Of a stretch of 56,287 nt of DNA, positions 9,301-16,514 are shown piece by piece (the first letter of the stretch is position 1; each line of letters begins with the position of its first letter). A program made the position numbers and the translations under genes. The stretch lies in contig SHZY01000015.1 of assembly GCA_009692065.1 (NCBI GenBank), positions 1-56,287 of the forward strand. Reading direction: 5' to 3'. The DNA comes from Gemmataceae bacterium. Its GTDB lineage: Bacteria; Planctomycetota; Planctomycetia; Gemmatales; Gemmataceae. A model generated the notes under the pieces. It had not been told where the DNA came from and did not search any database. It saw only the letters and a program-made list of their open reading frames with translations.

Positions 9301-10221
9301 GATCACAGCCAAACCTTGCGCGTCGCCACACTCGAACTTATCACGCAAGAACGCGACTGGAACAAGATGACCGCGTTCATCAAGAAGTATGGCCGCGACC
9401 TCTTCCAGGCGAAATTCCTGGCCATGGCGAACCTGCGCGGCATCCTGTTGCGCGGCGTCGGGGCGTATCTCAAAGACCTGGAGGCGGAGCCGGACCCCCT
9501 GCATCCGTTGAAGCTGCTCGACGATCTCGATCAAGGCGGCACGCGCGAAGAGGCGGAACGCGTCCTGCAGATCATCTTGCAGACGTTGATTGAAAACTAC
9601 GACCACCTGCGCGATTACAACGCGACGACGACGCAGTCCGATTACGGCGACAATCTCCATCGGCTGTTCGACTACCTGAGGCTCAAGGCCCGCTACGATC
9701 GCGCCGCCTGGCTGGCCAAGCCGCTCAACATGGTTCACGAAGTGCTGGCCCGCCGCGATGGCGCTGCGGCAGCGCTCTGGCGCCAGCGCGTCGAGTCGAT
9801 CACCCAAGAGTCCGCCGAGGCCTTCGTCAAAGACCTCGCGCACCTGGAAAAGACCCATGGCATACGTCTGGCAACCATTCGCGACCGCATCGAGGAGCGT
9901 TTCGTTCGGCCCATGGTGCTCGATCGACTGTGCGCCTTGATCGAGCCGGCCATCAAGAATGCGCAAGCATCGCTGGATCAGGACGGGATCGCTCCGCTGG
10001 AGCTGGAGCTGGAACCGTTCGCGACCACGCCGAGCGGCGTCGGTCTGGACGTGCCGGCGTGGATTGGCCGGCTGCAAAGCGAACTGGAACGCGTGCGGAC
10101 GTCGCAGTCCGACCTCAGCCATCTGGCCGAGACGATGTTCCAGGTGCCGAAGATCGGCGTCGCGTTTGCAATCTTGGTAGAGCAGATGGGCGACTGGGAG
10201 GAGCGGAGCCGGGAGGAGTAG
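6319..10221 (+). CDS. Very large protein of unknown function (1300 residues)
   Basis: I do not recognise this protein. The chosen ATG (MTQDDRFTGIDQAV) is 10 codons inside a longer frame that opens with GTG; the upstream codons look like leader sequence. No signal peptide or membrane segment is seen, so it is probably cytoplasmic. The chain is mostly helical and rich in Leu, Ala, Arg and Glu, suggesting an alpha-solenoid scaffold. A strongly acidic tract (runs of D and E) lies near residues 675-695, just before the sequence SIYSAAYEEMTYRDST. No catalytic motif was found. Codon use matches the neighbours, so recent transfer is unlikely. It stands between the divergent nucleoside hydrolase gene and a converging cvpA-like gene. 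Confidence 0.75.
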   Translation: MTQDDRFTGIDQAVTLSALLGYLNFSEGKPDPRFQNQLHDAFTFLVEHGSVQPWADLPLVLSAHLHALQKGGSAAFTDISQAEAIVQLTFSNLLPAYRSHHADLLAHQSDADMWQPYFLARAFEAILHQRGPWAESSRIVGGALTQLNDYVGHRPVAVLENKRRGEIYAHERIAPIPIFLRGAGSAHGKYHDLVELALKILEAAPEAIKIDACFDLSLMDELALDPRAYDFGHPTDKRPNYCFGEWDPDHLDSQARYRRFIIRQILIDGLWQRWQNAPSQQRDEFLYESAAVLAGTILMASGVCGSGPQTHDSTVSLSTLVPRIAKFREAFYAYLLPTIAGKHGDRLKKEAKLLKQPFGGVRQGLNQYLASQRALQLQQRHLAILLAEIGYPAAARRQAARIPVASVRLLAEMRILLTTGHLAIDQDRLDDTAKNLGAIEDLLKRGIACGALVDPWNILGFGGQYPRFQAMEDAVRDTRIDDLVYIIDQLFNLYGRLVSEGASSGHFKPDKDLTKEMRRLADWWDRFATTTVSDIDHVHGSEATQSAEHVAKSLTRWRERGAGAADLAFWREQLDGFRTAKAFALVVDALLRQEDFRASASLLMTWLSQANEVPLVEGDHSFHQLALRWMLGIALAAEADADTPLRELAVKCFDYLEANAEEYWQVPKLDLLGTGEDAEADEEDDDDEDEEDSIYSAAYEEMTYRDSTDDDIEGSVIDDAPKQEFDLLLEVDRLETRLQFLSTLARLWNIASRCLRATELSAQHAAAIAGWLRRAEHNERELRELVNRIHEHDVPKPGGAFEAMIEYDRRRSAKERLLNQVIATSLDHALAIGALHGLGTTSDSGERESWEPIAIQLERALIREDPDEARSVLPTFRARFRQEPLLYTPLSHGGDPLLILQASLAQMMLRGLVHNLPKQGMIRETYQLLRLARSMEANQTLSGPRITEYDRLYQLGLQAAIDALVDAAQRDGVEPAHLVDGLEAVVEPFTVTWRDHSQTLRVATLELITQERDWNKMTAFIKKYGRDLFQAKFLAMANLRGILLRGVGAYLKDLEAEPDPLHPLKLLDDLDQGGTREEAERVLQIILQTLIENYDHLRDYNATTTQSDYGDNLHRLFDYLRLKARYDRAAWLAKPLNMVHEVLARRDGAAAALWRQRVESITQESAEAFVKDLAHLEKTHGIRLATIRDRIEERFVRPMVLDRLCALIEPAIKNAQASLDQDGIAPLELELEPFATTPSGVGLDVPAWIGRLQSELERVRTSQSDLSHLAETMFQVPKIGVAFAILVEQMGDWEERSREE

Positions 10222-10234
10222 GGGTGAGCTGTTT

Positions 10235-10290
10235 GCCGCTTGCGGCTTAGCGTTCGCGTGGCGCCGTGAGAACGCTAAGCCGCAAGGGGC
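10235..10290. repeat. Palindrome, GCCGCTTGCGGCTTAGCG family, copy 1
   Basis: Inverted repeat between two converging stop codons: the left arm GCCGCTTGCGGCTTAGCGTT pairs with AACGCTAAGCCGCAAGGGGC, with a 16-nt loop. It recurs with variations at 13921, 20991, 40021, 43351, 51115 and 55149, plus half copies at 18474 and 32685. It probably acts as a bidirectional terminator or mRNA end, and is dispersed like REP elements. Confidence 0.8.
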
Positions 10291-10300
10291 GAACTGGACC

Positions 10301-10882
10301 CTATTTCTTGGTCGCGTCGCCCTTGAGCGTATCGATCGCAGCATCCGTGATGCGCTGCTGGAGCTGCTGGCGGATTTCGGTCACGCCTTCGTTGATGCGG
10401 TCGCGGTAGGATTGCGGGACCCAGCTGACGACGGCTTCCGTCCCCTTGGCGAAATGCGGCGCGATCGTCGCTTGTTCGAACCACTCCTTGAAGATTTGCA
10501 GATCGAGGGCTGCCATCATGGCGCAAACGCACGCCGTTACCGCCGCCATCTTCGCAGCGCCGAGCAGCGCCCCGAGCAAGCGGTCCACGGTTTCGAGTTG
10601 GCTCGCCTTGATCGCCTTGTGGATGAGCCGGGTGATGATGTAGAGAATCAGGTAGACCAGCAAAAAGACAGCCAGAAAGGCGACAACGCGGTTAAAGGCG
10701 GGGCTGGCGTCCTTCCACTGTTCGCCGAGCCAATCGGCAACGTTGGTGTTGGTGAGGATGGCGAGATAGAGCGACACCGCCAAGCCGACGACGCGCGCGA
10801 CCTGCCATAGGAGCCCGCTGCAAAAGCCCATGGCGGCGCCGACGCCTAGAATGACCAAGATGGTGATGTCCAGCCAGTGCAT
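10301..10882 (-). CDS. CvpA-family membrane protein
   Basis: A 193-residue protein with four hydrophobic segments in the first 130 residues (MHWLDITILVILGVGAAMGF, then three more) and a soluble C-terminal tail. The charged-aromatic start followed by a Gly-rich first helix, and the TVDRLLGALLGAAK segment, are typical of CvpA/colicin V production proteins. These are inner-membrane proteins linked to envelope homeostasis. The start is the ATG preceded by GGGGAGATTCGGGGCG. The frame runs about 210 codons further upstream, but that part is low-complexity, contains repeat-encoded sequence and is rejected. A pair of 34-bp direct repeats lies 190 bp upstream. Confidence 0.82.
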   Translation of the reverse strand: MHWLDITILVILGVGAAMGFCSGLLWQVARVVGLAVSLYLAILTNTNVADWLGEQWKDASPAFNRVVAFLAVFLLVYLILYIITRLIHKAIKASQLETVDRLLGALLGAAKMAAVTACVCAMMAALDLQIFKEWFEQATIAPHFAKGTEAVVSWVPQSYRDRINEGVTEIRQQLQQRITDAAIDTLKGDATKK

Positions 10883-11068
10883 GATTTCGCCCCGAATCTC
10901 CCCCCACGTTAGGCGAAATAGGCCCGGCGTGCAATGTGCAACTGAGAAATCGGTTGGGGTTGGCAGGCCCCGTGTAGCGTTTCTGCGGACGGTTCCGGTC
11001 GCGGGAGCCTTACGCCATCCACTGTAACTCGCTGGCAATCCGGCCCGATTTCTGCAATCCTTCAAGCC

Positions 11069-11146
11069 CACCGTCACCAAACGGTAACAAACGGTGATTT
11101 CTCGGGCGGACTCACCGTCACCAAATGGTAACAAACGGTGATTTCT
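11069..11146. repeat. Two 34-bp direct repeats, each an imperfect palindrome
   Basis: Units at 11069-11102 and 11113-11146 differ by one base (AAACGG versus AAATGG) and repeat with a period of 44 bp. Each unit begins CACCGT and contains the complementary ACGGTG, so each is itself an inverted repeat. They lie between the cvpA-like gene and a divergent small exported protein gene. They could be paired operators or a small duplicated structural element. Only two units are present, so this is not a CRISPR array. Confidence 0.65.
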
Positions 11147-11408
11147 TACGGGGAAGCCACAATCCCTTACCGGATGGGTTAGGTCTGGCGTAGGCCAGCC
11201 GTTGTTGCCTTGTCTTGTCCGCCCTGAACTCTGCGAAATCATCGGGCGCCCCAGCGGGAAGGCGATATTTCTCTCGCCAACCGGCCAGCCTTGCGGTAGG
11301 ATACAAACCACGGAATAAGTTCGTATCCAGCGCAAGTGGAAGGCTGACTTGCGTTGCAACCATGAACAGAGAACTGCGTCCAAACCCGCCCCGACCGGAA
11401 CCCAGGCC

Positions 11409-11792
11409 ATGCGGCTAGCTCTAACTGATCTGATAGCAATGACTTGGCTCGCAATCGCTGCGACAGGGGTCACACAGGCACAGCTCCCCGACACGGTCAC
11501 CGTCGGCTTCAAGAATCAATCTGAAATCAACGTCATCGTCAAAGGCTATACGGTTGTCAACGGTCAGCCACGCGCCGGGGCTAACCTACAGCTGCCGAAA
11601 AAGATCGGCATGGCCTTCGAGCGTAACGTCCCGGCCGGCGTTCGCTACTACACGGTTTTTGACGCCAACAGCTTTCGCGTACTGGTGAAAAACCACCCCG
11701 TGCAGATCCAGAATCGCGATGTGCCGCTCGTCATCGTGCCATCGCCGACCAACCCCGCACGCTTGATCATCGTGCCCGATCTTGGCAACTAG
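11409..11792 (+). CDS. Small exported protein of unknown function
   Basis: A 127-residue protein from the ATG that opens a probable signal peptide (MRLALTDLIAMTWLAIAATG, cleavage after TQA). The mature part, about 100 residues, is beta-rich with many Val and Asn. It includes VKGYTVVNGQPRAGANLQLP and PLVIVPSPTNPARLIIVPDL, suggesting an immunoglobulin-like or small beta-sandwich fold. I do not recognise a family. An earlier in-frame ATG at 11349 would put 20 polar residues ahead of the signal and is less likely. It is divergent from the cvpA-like gene and 190 bp upstream of the MFS transporter gene. Confidence 0.6.
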   Translation: MRLALTDLIAMTWLAIAATGVTQAQLPDTVTVGFKNQSEINVIVKGYTVVNGQPRAGANLQLPKKIGMAFERNVPAGVRYYTVFDANSFRVLVKNHPVQIQNRDVPLVIVPSPTNPARLIIVPDLGN

Positions 11793-11983
11793 AGGTTCAG
11801 CGAGCCGCCGGGCTTGTCCCGGCGAGATATACCCGCCGGCTCGCCTGTCAAATCTCGATGGTTGCACCACTACCGAGTGGCGTCCGAATACGGGCGCCTC
11901 TTTTTTTGCTAATTGCAGCTCACCTCCAAGAACGATAGATTGATCCGGTTGCATCCTCACCAAACTCTTCACGCCGAGCGATC

Positions 11984-13393
11984 ATGAGCATTCCCGCCGA
12001 AAAACCTACCAACGTGCGTTATGGCGTTTTAGGATTTGCTTGCGCTCTGTCGATGATCACGTATCTGGATCGGGTTTGCTTCGGGACGGTGGCGACAAAT
12101 ATCCAGACCGAATTCAGCTTGAACGAAACCCAAAGGGGTCTGCTGTTCTGGGCATTTGCTTTTTCGTATGCGGTTTTCGAGGTGCCCACCGGCTGGCTGG
12201 GCGATAAGTATGGTGCCCGCAATACGCTCATCCGCATTGTGCTGTGGTGGTCGGTATTCACTGCGCTCACCGGAACGATTTACCCTTCCGCTGACTCGTT
12301 GGTCCCGTTCATCCTGCTCCTGGGTGTACGTTTTCTGTTCGGGATGGGCGAAGCCGGAGCCTACCCCAACATTGCCCGCGCCTTCCATAACTGGTTCCCC
12401 TACACGGAACGCGGCTTCGCCAAAGGCGCGGTCTGGATGGCGGGGCGCTTCGCCGGCGGTATCACGGCATTCATCGTCTACGCTCTCATGTACCACACGG
12501 TGACGCCGGACGGCGTGCAGGTGGTGCATTGGCGGCATGTCTTTTACATCTTCGGCGGCCTGGGGGTCGTGTGGTGCGTGGTTTGGTGGTGGTGGTATCG
12601 CGACAACCCGGCCGAGAAAGCGGGCGTCAATGCCGCCGAGATTGCCCTGATCCGCGAAGGCCAAATACAACACACCGACAAACTGGTGGTGCCCTGGGGC
12701 AAGTTGCTCACGAGCGCCAACTTGTGGATCCTGTGCCTGATGTATTTCTGCGCCGCCTACGGCTGGTACATCAACATCACCTATTTTCCTGGCTACCTGA
12801 GAGACGAGCTTGAAATTGTTCCAGGCACGGACATGGCGACATGGCAGTATTGGAAATCCGGCCTGATGGCGGGTATGCCATTGCTGGTCGGCTCCGTCTC
12901 GTGCTTGATTGGCGGAATCATGACAGATACGTTCATCAAGCGGACGGGCAATCGCAAGTGGGGCCGACGTCTCTTTGGCGTGATCGGTCATGGCCTGTGC
13001 GCGACATGCTATTTTGTCGCCATCTTTTACATGAAGAGCCCGTGGACGTTCGTGCTGCTGATCGCCTTTGCCGCCTTCTGGAACGACCTGACGATGGGCG
13101 CCGCCTGGGCAAGTTGCCTGGACATCGGCAAGCGTTATTCCGGCATCGTTGCGGGTTGCATGAACACGGTCGGCAATTTGGGGGGAGCGCTGGCTGGAAT
13201 ACTGACCGGTCAGATTCTCGACTGGCACACCGGCGACCTCGCACGCGGCACCGAGGCCTATAAAGCCGCCAGAGACCAGGGCTGGATCGTCAACATCATA
13301 ATCTTCGGCTCGGCCTACTCGCTCGCCGTGCTGTGCTGGTTCTGGTTCGACGCCACCAAGCCGGTCGCGCCGGACGAAAACGAAACGCATTGA
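11984..13393 (+). CDS. MFS transporter, anion:cation symporter type
   Basis: A 469-residue membrane protein with about 12 hydrophobic segments. The N-terminal ITYLDRVCFG, with Asp and Arg in the first helix, and WLGDKYGARNTL in the first cytoplasmic loop, are characteristic of the ACS family (hexuronate, glucarate, phthalate and Na-phosphate type carriers). GEAGAYPN in helix 4 is another hallmark of that family. It likely imports an organic acid with protons or sodium; the substrate cannot be fixed by sequence. It is monocistronic, followed by a perfect 33-bp palindrome that can end transcription. Confidence 0.88.
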   Translation: MSIPAEKPTNVRYGVLGFACALSMITYLDRVCFGTVATNIQTEFSLNETQRGLLFWAFAFSYAVFEVPTGWLGDKYGARNTLIRIVLWWSVFTALTGTIYPSADSLVPFILLLGVRFLFGMGEAGAYPNIARAFHNWFPYTERGFAKGAVWMAGRFAGGITAFIVYALMYHTVTPDGVQVVHWRHVFYIFGGLGVVWCVVWWWWYRDNPAEKAGVNAAEIALIREGQIQHTDKLVVPWGKLLTSANLWILCLMYFCAAYGWYINITYFPGYLRDELEIVPGTDMATWQYWKSGLMAGMPLLVGSVSCLIGGIMTDTFIKRTGNRKWGRRLFGVIGHGLCATCYFVAIFYMKSPWTFVLLIAFAAFWNDLTMGAAWASCLDIGKRYSGIVAGCMNTVGNLGGALAGILTGQILDWHTGDLARGTEAYKAARDQGWIVNIIIFGSAYSLAVLCWFWFDATKPVAPDENETH

Positions 13394-13430
13394 GCCTGTT
13401 TTTTCAGCACGCGTCAAGTAAAATACAGGA

Positions 13431-13511
13431 AGCCCAGGGGTGAGGTACTCCGAACCCCTGGGATCGACACGCCCCCTATCCCAGGGGTTCGGAGTACCTC
13501 ACCCCTGGGCT
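13431..13511. repeat. Perfect 33-bp palindrome, CCCAGGGGTGAGGTAC family, copy 1
   Basis: The left arm 13431-13463 is exactly complementary to 13479-13511, with a 15-nt loop. It fills the space between the MFS gene and the ferredoxin gene and ends 18 bp before the ferredoxin start. Related elements are at 22422-22478, 33996-34076, 42555-42585 and 52992-53023. Such long perfect arms suggest recent spread or active correction between arms. Confidence 0.85.
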
Positions 13512-13529
13512 TGCAGAGGTACCCCATCC

Positions 13530-13913
13530 ATGGCCAAGGGCGCTGGAAAAGCACGCAAGAAACTGCCCAAGGCGCTTGCCGTCGTCAATGCAGACAATTG
13601 CACCGGCTGCGAGGCTTGCGTCGAGGTCTGCCCCGTTGATTGCATTTACAAGGTGCCCGGTAGCGATCTTGCCACGCTGCAGAGCTTCGTCGATATCGAC
13701 CTGGACCGCTGCATCGGCTGCGATCTGTGCGAGCGCTGGTGCCCGTGGGACGCGATCGAGATGATCAAGCCGACCTTGATCGCCGATGCCGTCGCGATCA
13801 AGGGCGGTCCGCCCGATTATGTGCTGGCCAACCAGGACAAGCTCAACGCGGCGGCCCGCGCAATCCAGGATCTCGCCCTCGAAGTCGCTGCGGCGGCCCC
13901 GGCGAAAAAGTAA
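13530..13913 (+). CDS. Ferredoxin with two [4Fe-4S] clusters
   Basis: A 127-residue soluble protein. The first cluster motif is CTGCEACVEVCP and the second CIGCDLCERWCP, both full CxxCxxCxxxCP sets, which bind two low-potential [4Fe-4S] clusters for electron transfer. A basic N-terminal tail (MAKGAGKARKK) and an Ala-rich C-terminal helix flank the ferredoxin core. The start at 13530 is preferred; the frame extends upstream only through the palindrome. No partner oxidoreductase is adjacent, so its electron donor and acceptor are unknown. Planctomycetes carry similar ferredoxins near folate or photosynthesis-like genes, but nothing here supports a specific role. Confidence 0.88.
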   Translation: MAKGAGKARKKLPKALAVVNADNCTGCEACVEVCPVDCIYKVPGSDLATLQSFVDIDLDRCIGCDLCERWCPWDAIEMIKPTLIADAVAIKGGPPDYVLANQDKLNAAARAIQDLALEVAAAAPAKK

Positions 13914-13920
13914 CTCTCTG

Positions 13921-13960
13921 CCCGTTGCGGCGTAGCAGCTCGTGCCAAGCCGCAAGCGGC
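13921..13960. repeat. Degenerate GCCGCTTGCGG-family palindrome, copy 2
   Basis: A short, imperfect copy (CCCGTTGCGGCGTAGCAGCTC then CCAAGCCGCAAGCGGC) between the ferredoxin stop and the start of the next gene. Confidence 0.55.
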
Positions 13961-13980
13961 AAAATGGAAACGATTCTTCC

Positions 13981-14463
13981 ATGTCGAAACGCGCGTCCGC
14001 AATGATCTGGCTGGTGCTCGCCCTCATCTTCGGGTTTATCACCCTGACGATCCTGTGCGGCGGCGGCTACTACTTTTGGCACACGCATTCCAAAGTGCAG
14101 GCGATCGAAAAACGCATCAGCGACGCCGAAGACGAGCGCAAGAAACTGGACAAGCTCGGCAAGACCAAACCACTGACCATCGAAGAGCAGACGAAGCGAA
14201 ACGAAGCGAACAAGGTCATCGAGAATATCGCCCCGGAAAGCAACCAGGCCCAAAAGGAGCGTGCCTACTCCCTCTTCGGCCTCACGTTCATCATTCCCGG
14301 CCTGATGACGGTGGCGTTCGGCATCATGTTCCTGGTCAAATTCCTCAAAGCCCGGGCCGCCGAAAAGAAGGCGGCCGAAGCTGATGAGGAGGAGGAAGAG
14401 GAAGAGGTGCCGGTGAAGAAAAAACCGAAGAAGAAAGCAACTACCGAAGGCGACGATGCCTGA
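13981..14463 (+). CDS. Two-helix membrane protein of unknown function
   Basis: A 160-residue protein. The first membrane helix is at residues 8-32 (MIWLVLALIFGFITLTILCG) and a second near 108-132 (LFGLTFIIPGLMTVAFGIMF). Between them is a soluble helical region rich in Lys and Glu (KRISDAEDERKKLDK) that may form a coiled coil. The C-terminus is highly charged: a run of eight acidic residues followed by PVKKKPKKK. I do not recognise a family. The start chosen follows the repeat and opens the first helix; the longer frame upstream is made of repeat sequence. It is on the same strand as the ferredoxin gene, separated by the palindrome, so co-transcription is possible. Confidence 0.65.
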   Translation: MSKRASAMIWLVLALIFGFITLTILCGGGYYFWHTHSKVQAIEKRISDAEDERKKLDKLGKTKPLTIEEQTKRNEANKVIENIAPESNQAQKERAYSLFGLTFIIPGLMTVAFGIMFLVKFLKARAAEKKAAEADEEEEEEEVPVKKKPKKKATTEGDDA

Positions 14464-14525
14464 AGAAGCGGTTCCTACGTGTCCTCTTTTTCCAGGGCCG
14501 TGCTCAGACTATAGGCCACGCAGAT

Positions 14526-15041
14526 TTACCAAAGGGCGACGCCGCCCAGGCAGGCAAGAATCGGCACCGCCGATACCCACCCCACCCACCAGCCGGCACC
14601 CAGAGCGATCCAAACCTCGCTACGCACCCGAGGATGCCCCCTTACCATCAAGGGCACCAACATGATCGCGGAACCAGCCAGTCCCGCGAACAACGTGAAT
14701 CCATTGAAATTGATGGTGAGATACACCGCGGCCGCATAGCCCAACGGCGCCAAACCGACGGCTGCCACTGTGTCCCACCAACCTATTTCACAGAAACGAC
14801 ACCAGGGCAGAAGAACGAGCAAACCAAATAGAATTCCCGGACCGAGCCAGACTACACATTCATGCTGCGACCACACTGCTACCGTAGAGAGGCAGGCCGA
14901 CACAATCGCCGCGCCTCGGACTATCTCCTTTCGGTAGAGCTTGGCAATATTCGGAACTGTCTCTGCGCCGGATGAAAGCGGCTCGTCATCGCGCGCGAGC
15001 CAAAGGTGAGGCGTTTCCGTGATCGAATGATGGTTGGCCAT
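14526..15041 (-). CDS. Small multi-pass membrane protein of unknown function
   Basis: A 171-residue protein with a polar N-terminus of about 40 residues and then four hydrophobic segments. Features include WSQHECVVWLGPG, LLVLLPWCRFCEIGWW and a Trp-rich C-terminal pair of helices (GAGWWVGWVSAVPIL). No known domain is recognised. It is codirectional with the rarA-like gene upstream (30 bp between that stop and this start), so the two may share a transcript. There is no clear Shine-Dalgarno sequence before the ATG, so the start is uncertain. Confidence 0.55.
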   Translation of the reverse strand: MANHHSITETPHLWLARDDEPLSSGAETVPNIAKLYRKEIVRGAAIVSACLSTVAVWSQHECVVWLGPGILFGLLVLLPWCRFCEIGWWDTVAAVGLAPLGYAAAVYLTINFNGFTLFAGLAGSAIMLVPLMVRGHPRVRSEVWIALGAGWWVGWVSAVPILACLGGVALW

Positions 15042-15070
15042 GGGATGCCAACCGCATCGGCATGAAGAGT

Positions 15071-16390
15071 TTAACTCGGTTTCTCCCCTTTTTTCGCCCG
15101 CAACTCTTCCATTCGCTTCTTGATCTCCGCTTCATAGCCGCGCTCGACCGGTTCGTAATAGCGGCGATCCTCAGGCAAATATTGCTGATCGACCCAGCCG
15201 CCTTCGTGGTTGTGGCTGTACTGATAGTCCTCGCCGTGCCCGAACTCCTTCACGCCTTGATAATGGGCGTCACGCAAATGGGCCGGCACCGCCAGGGTGC
15301 GGCCGTTCTTGACGTCGTCGCGCGCCTTACTGATGGCGATGGTGCTGGCGTTGGACTTGGGCGCCGTTGCGATATAGGTGACGGCTTGCGCAAGAGCGAG
15401 CTGGCATTCGGGCAGGCCGACGAATTCGATTGCTTGTAAAGCCGCCGCCGCCACCACAAGGGCCTGCGGATCGGCGTTGCCCACGTCCTCTGACGCGCAG
15501 ATAACGACTCGCCGGGCGATGAAGCGAGGATCCTCGCCCGATTCCAGCATGCGCGCCAGCCAGTAGATCGCCGCGTCCGGATCGCTGCCACGCATGCTCT
15601 TGATGAAGGCGCTGGCGACATCGTAATGGGCATCGCCGGTCGGGTCGAAGTCCATCACCTTGCGCTGAATCGAATCACGCGCGACTTCGAGCGTGAACTC
15701 GATCGGCTCCTTCTCGATGGACAGGACGCCGACCTCCAACGCGCCCAGCGCGCGCCGGGCATCACCATCGCAAATCTCAGCCAGAAAATCGAGCGCATCC
15801 TCGGCCGCATGAATTTGCATGGAGCCGAGGCCCCGCTCCTTGTCGTTCAGCGCCCGTTGCAGCAACTCCTTCACAAGCGGTGGACTGAGCGGCAAAAACG
15901 TAAAGATCTGGCTGCGAGACAAGAGCGGCGAGTTGATCGCGAAAAACGGATTCTGCGTCGTCGCCCCGATCAGGATGATGCGGCCCTCCTCAACGTCGGG
16001 CAACAGCACATCTTGCTGCGAGCGATTGAAGCGGTGCAGCTCATCGACGAAAAGGATCGTGCGGCGGCCGCTGTCGGCCAACTCGGCGCGGGCTTCTTCG
16101 AGCAACTCGCGCACCTCTTTAATACCGACCGCGACGGCGTTGACCTGGCGAAAAACGCACTTTGTGTGGTTGGCGATGACGTGGGCCAGCGCCGTCTTGC
16201 CGCTGCCGGGCGGGCCGTAGAAGATGACGGAGCCGAGGCGATCCGCTTGCAGCAACCGGCGCAGCAGCTTGCCTTCGCCGAGGAAGTGTTCCTGGCCCGC
16301 AAACTCATCGAGATTGCGCGGCCGCAAACGCGCGGCGAGCGGCTGGGCCTTCTTCAGGTTGGCGTCATGTGCCTGGCGGAAGAGGTCGAT
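15071..16390 (-). CDS. rarA: RarA/MgsA-type replication-associated AAA+ ATPase, probable ATC start
   Basis: The Walker A motif is GPPGSGKTAL, Walker B is LFVDELHRFN and sensor 1 is IGATTQNP. The C-terminal half (DGDARRALGALE, then the tetramerisation domain with SMRGSDPDAAIYWLARM) matches RarA/MgsA, a DNA-stimulated ATPase acting at stalled replication forks. The first ordinary start codon (TTG at 16327) would give 418 residues, but the frame continues upstream with DLF...NLKKAQPLAARLRPR. That is the conserved family N-terminus, which normally begins MDLF. At the Met position is ATC (16388-16390), preceded at 8 nt by GGAG. I therefore place the start at ATC, giving 439 residues. Alternatives are the TTG or an ATG lost by mutation. 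Confidence 0.88.
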   Translation of the reverse strand: MDLFRQAHDANLKKAQPLAARLRPRNLDEFAGQEHFLGEGKLLRRLLQADRLGSVIFYGPPGSGKTALAHVIANHTKCVFRQVNAVAVGIKEVRELLEEARAELADSGRRTILFVDELHRFNRSQQDVLLPDVEEGRIILIGATTQNPFFAINSPLLSRSQIFTFLPLSPPLVKELLQRALNDKERGLGSMQIHAAEDALDFLAEICDGDARRALGALEVGVLSIEKEPIEFTLEVARDSIQRKVMDFDPTGDAHYDVASAFIKSMRGSDPDAAIYWLARMLESGEDPRFIARRVVICASEDVGNADPQALVVAAAALQAIEFVGLPECQLALAQAVTYIATAPKSNASTIAISKARDDVKNGRTLAVPAHLRDAHYQGVKEFGHGEDYQYSHNHEGGWVDQQYLPEDRRYYEPVERGYEAEIKKRMEELRAKKGEKPS

Positions 16391-16404
16391 GGGGTGGACT
16401 CCGG

Positions 16405-16450
16405 TTCTTCGTTTAGCGCCCGCAGGTCGCTGCGGGCGCTAAACGAAGAA
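16405..16450. repeat. Perfect 21-bp palindrome, TTTAGCGCCCGCAG family, copy 1
   Basis: The arms 16405-16425 and 16430-16450 are perfectly complementary with a 4-nt loop (GTCG). It lies immediately upstream of the rarA start region. Other copies are at 18885-18942 (perfect), 38514-38550 and 35697-35786 (imperfect), with a half copy at about 19637. Confidence 0.8.
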
Positions 16451-16461
16451 AAGAAAACAAA

Positions 16462-16496
16462 AAAACCGCGGCGCGACTCGCATCGCCCGCGGTTTT
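16462..16496 (-). terminator. Intrinsic terminator of the exported proline-rich protein gene
   Basis: A perfect 10-bp stem AAAACCGCGG/CCGCGGTTTT, followed on the minus strand by a T-rich run (TTTTTTTGTTTTC). It lies just after the stop of the 16515-18059 gene and upstream of rarA, so it should insulate the two. Confidence 0.85.
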
Positions 16497-16514
16497 CATT
16501 TTAGCGAGAATCGC

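Noticed and set aside
11069..11146. CRISPR array
   Set aside because: Only two units with a 10-bp gap and no cas genes.
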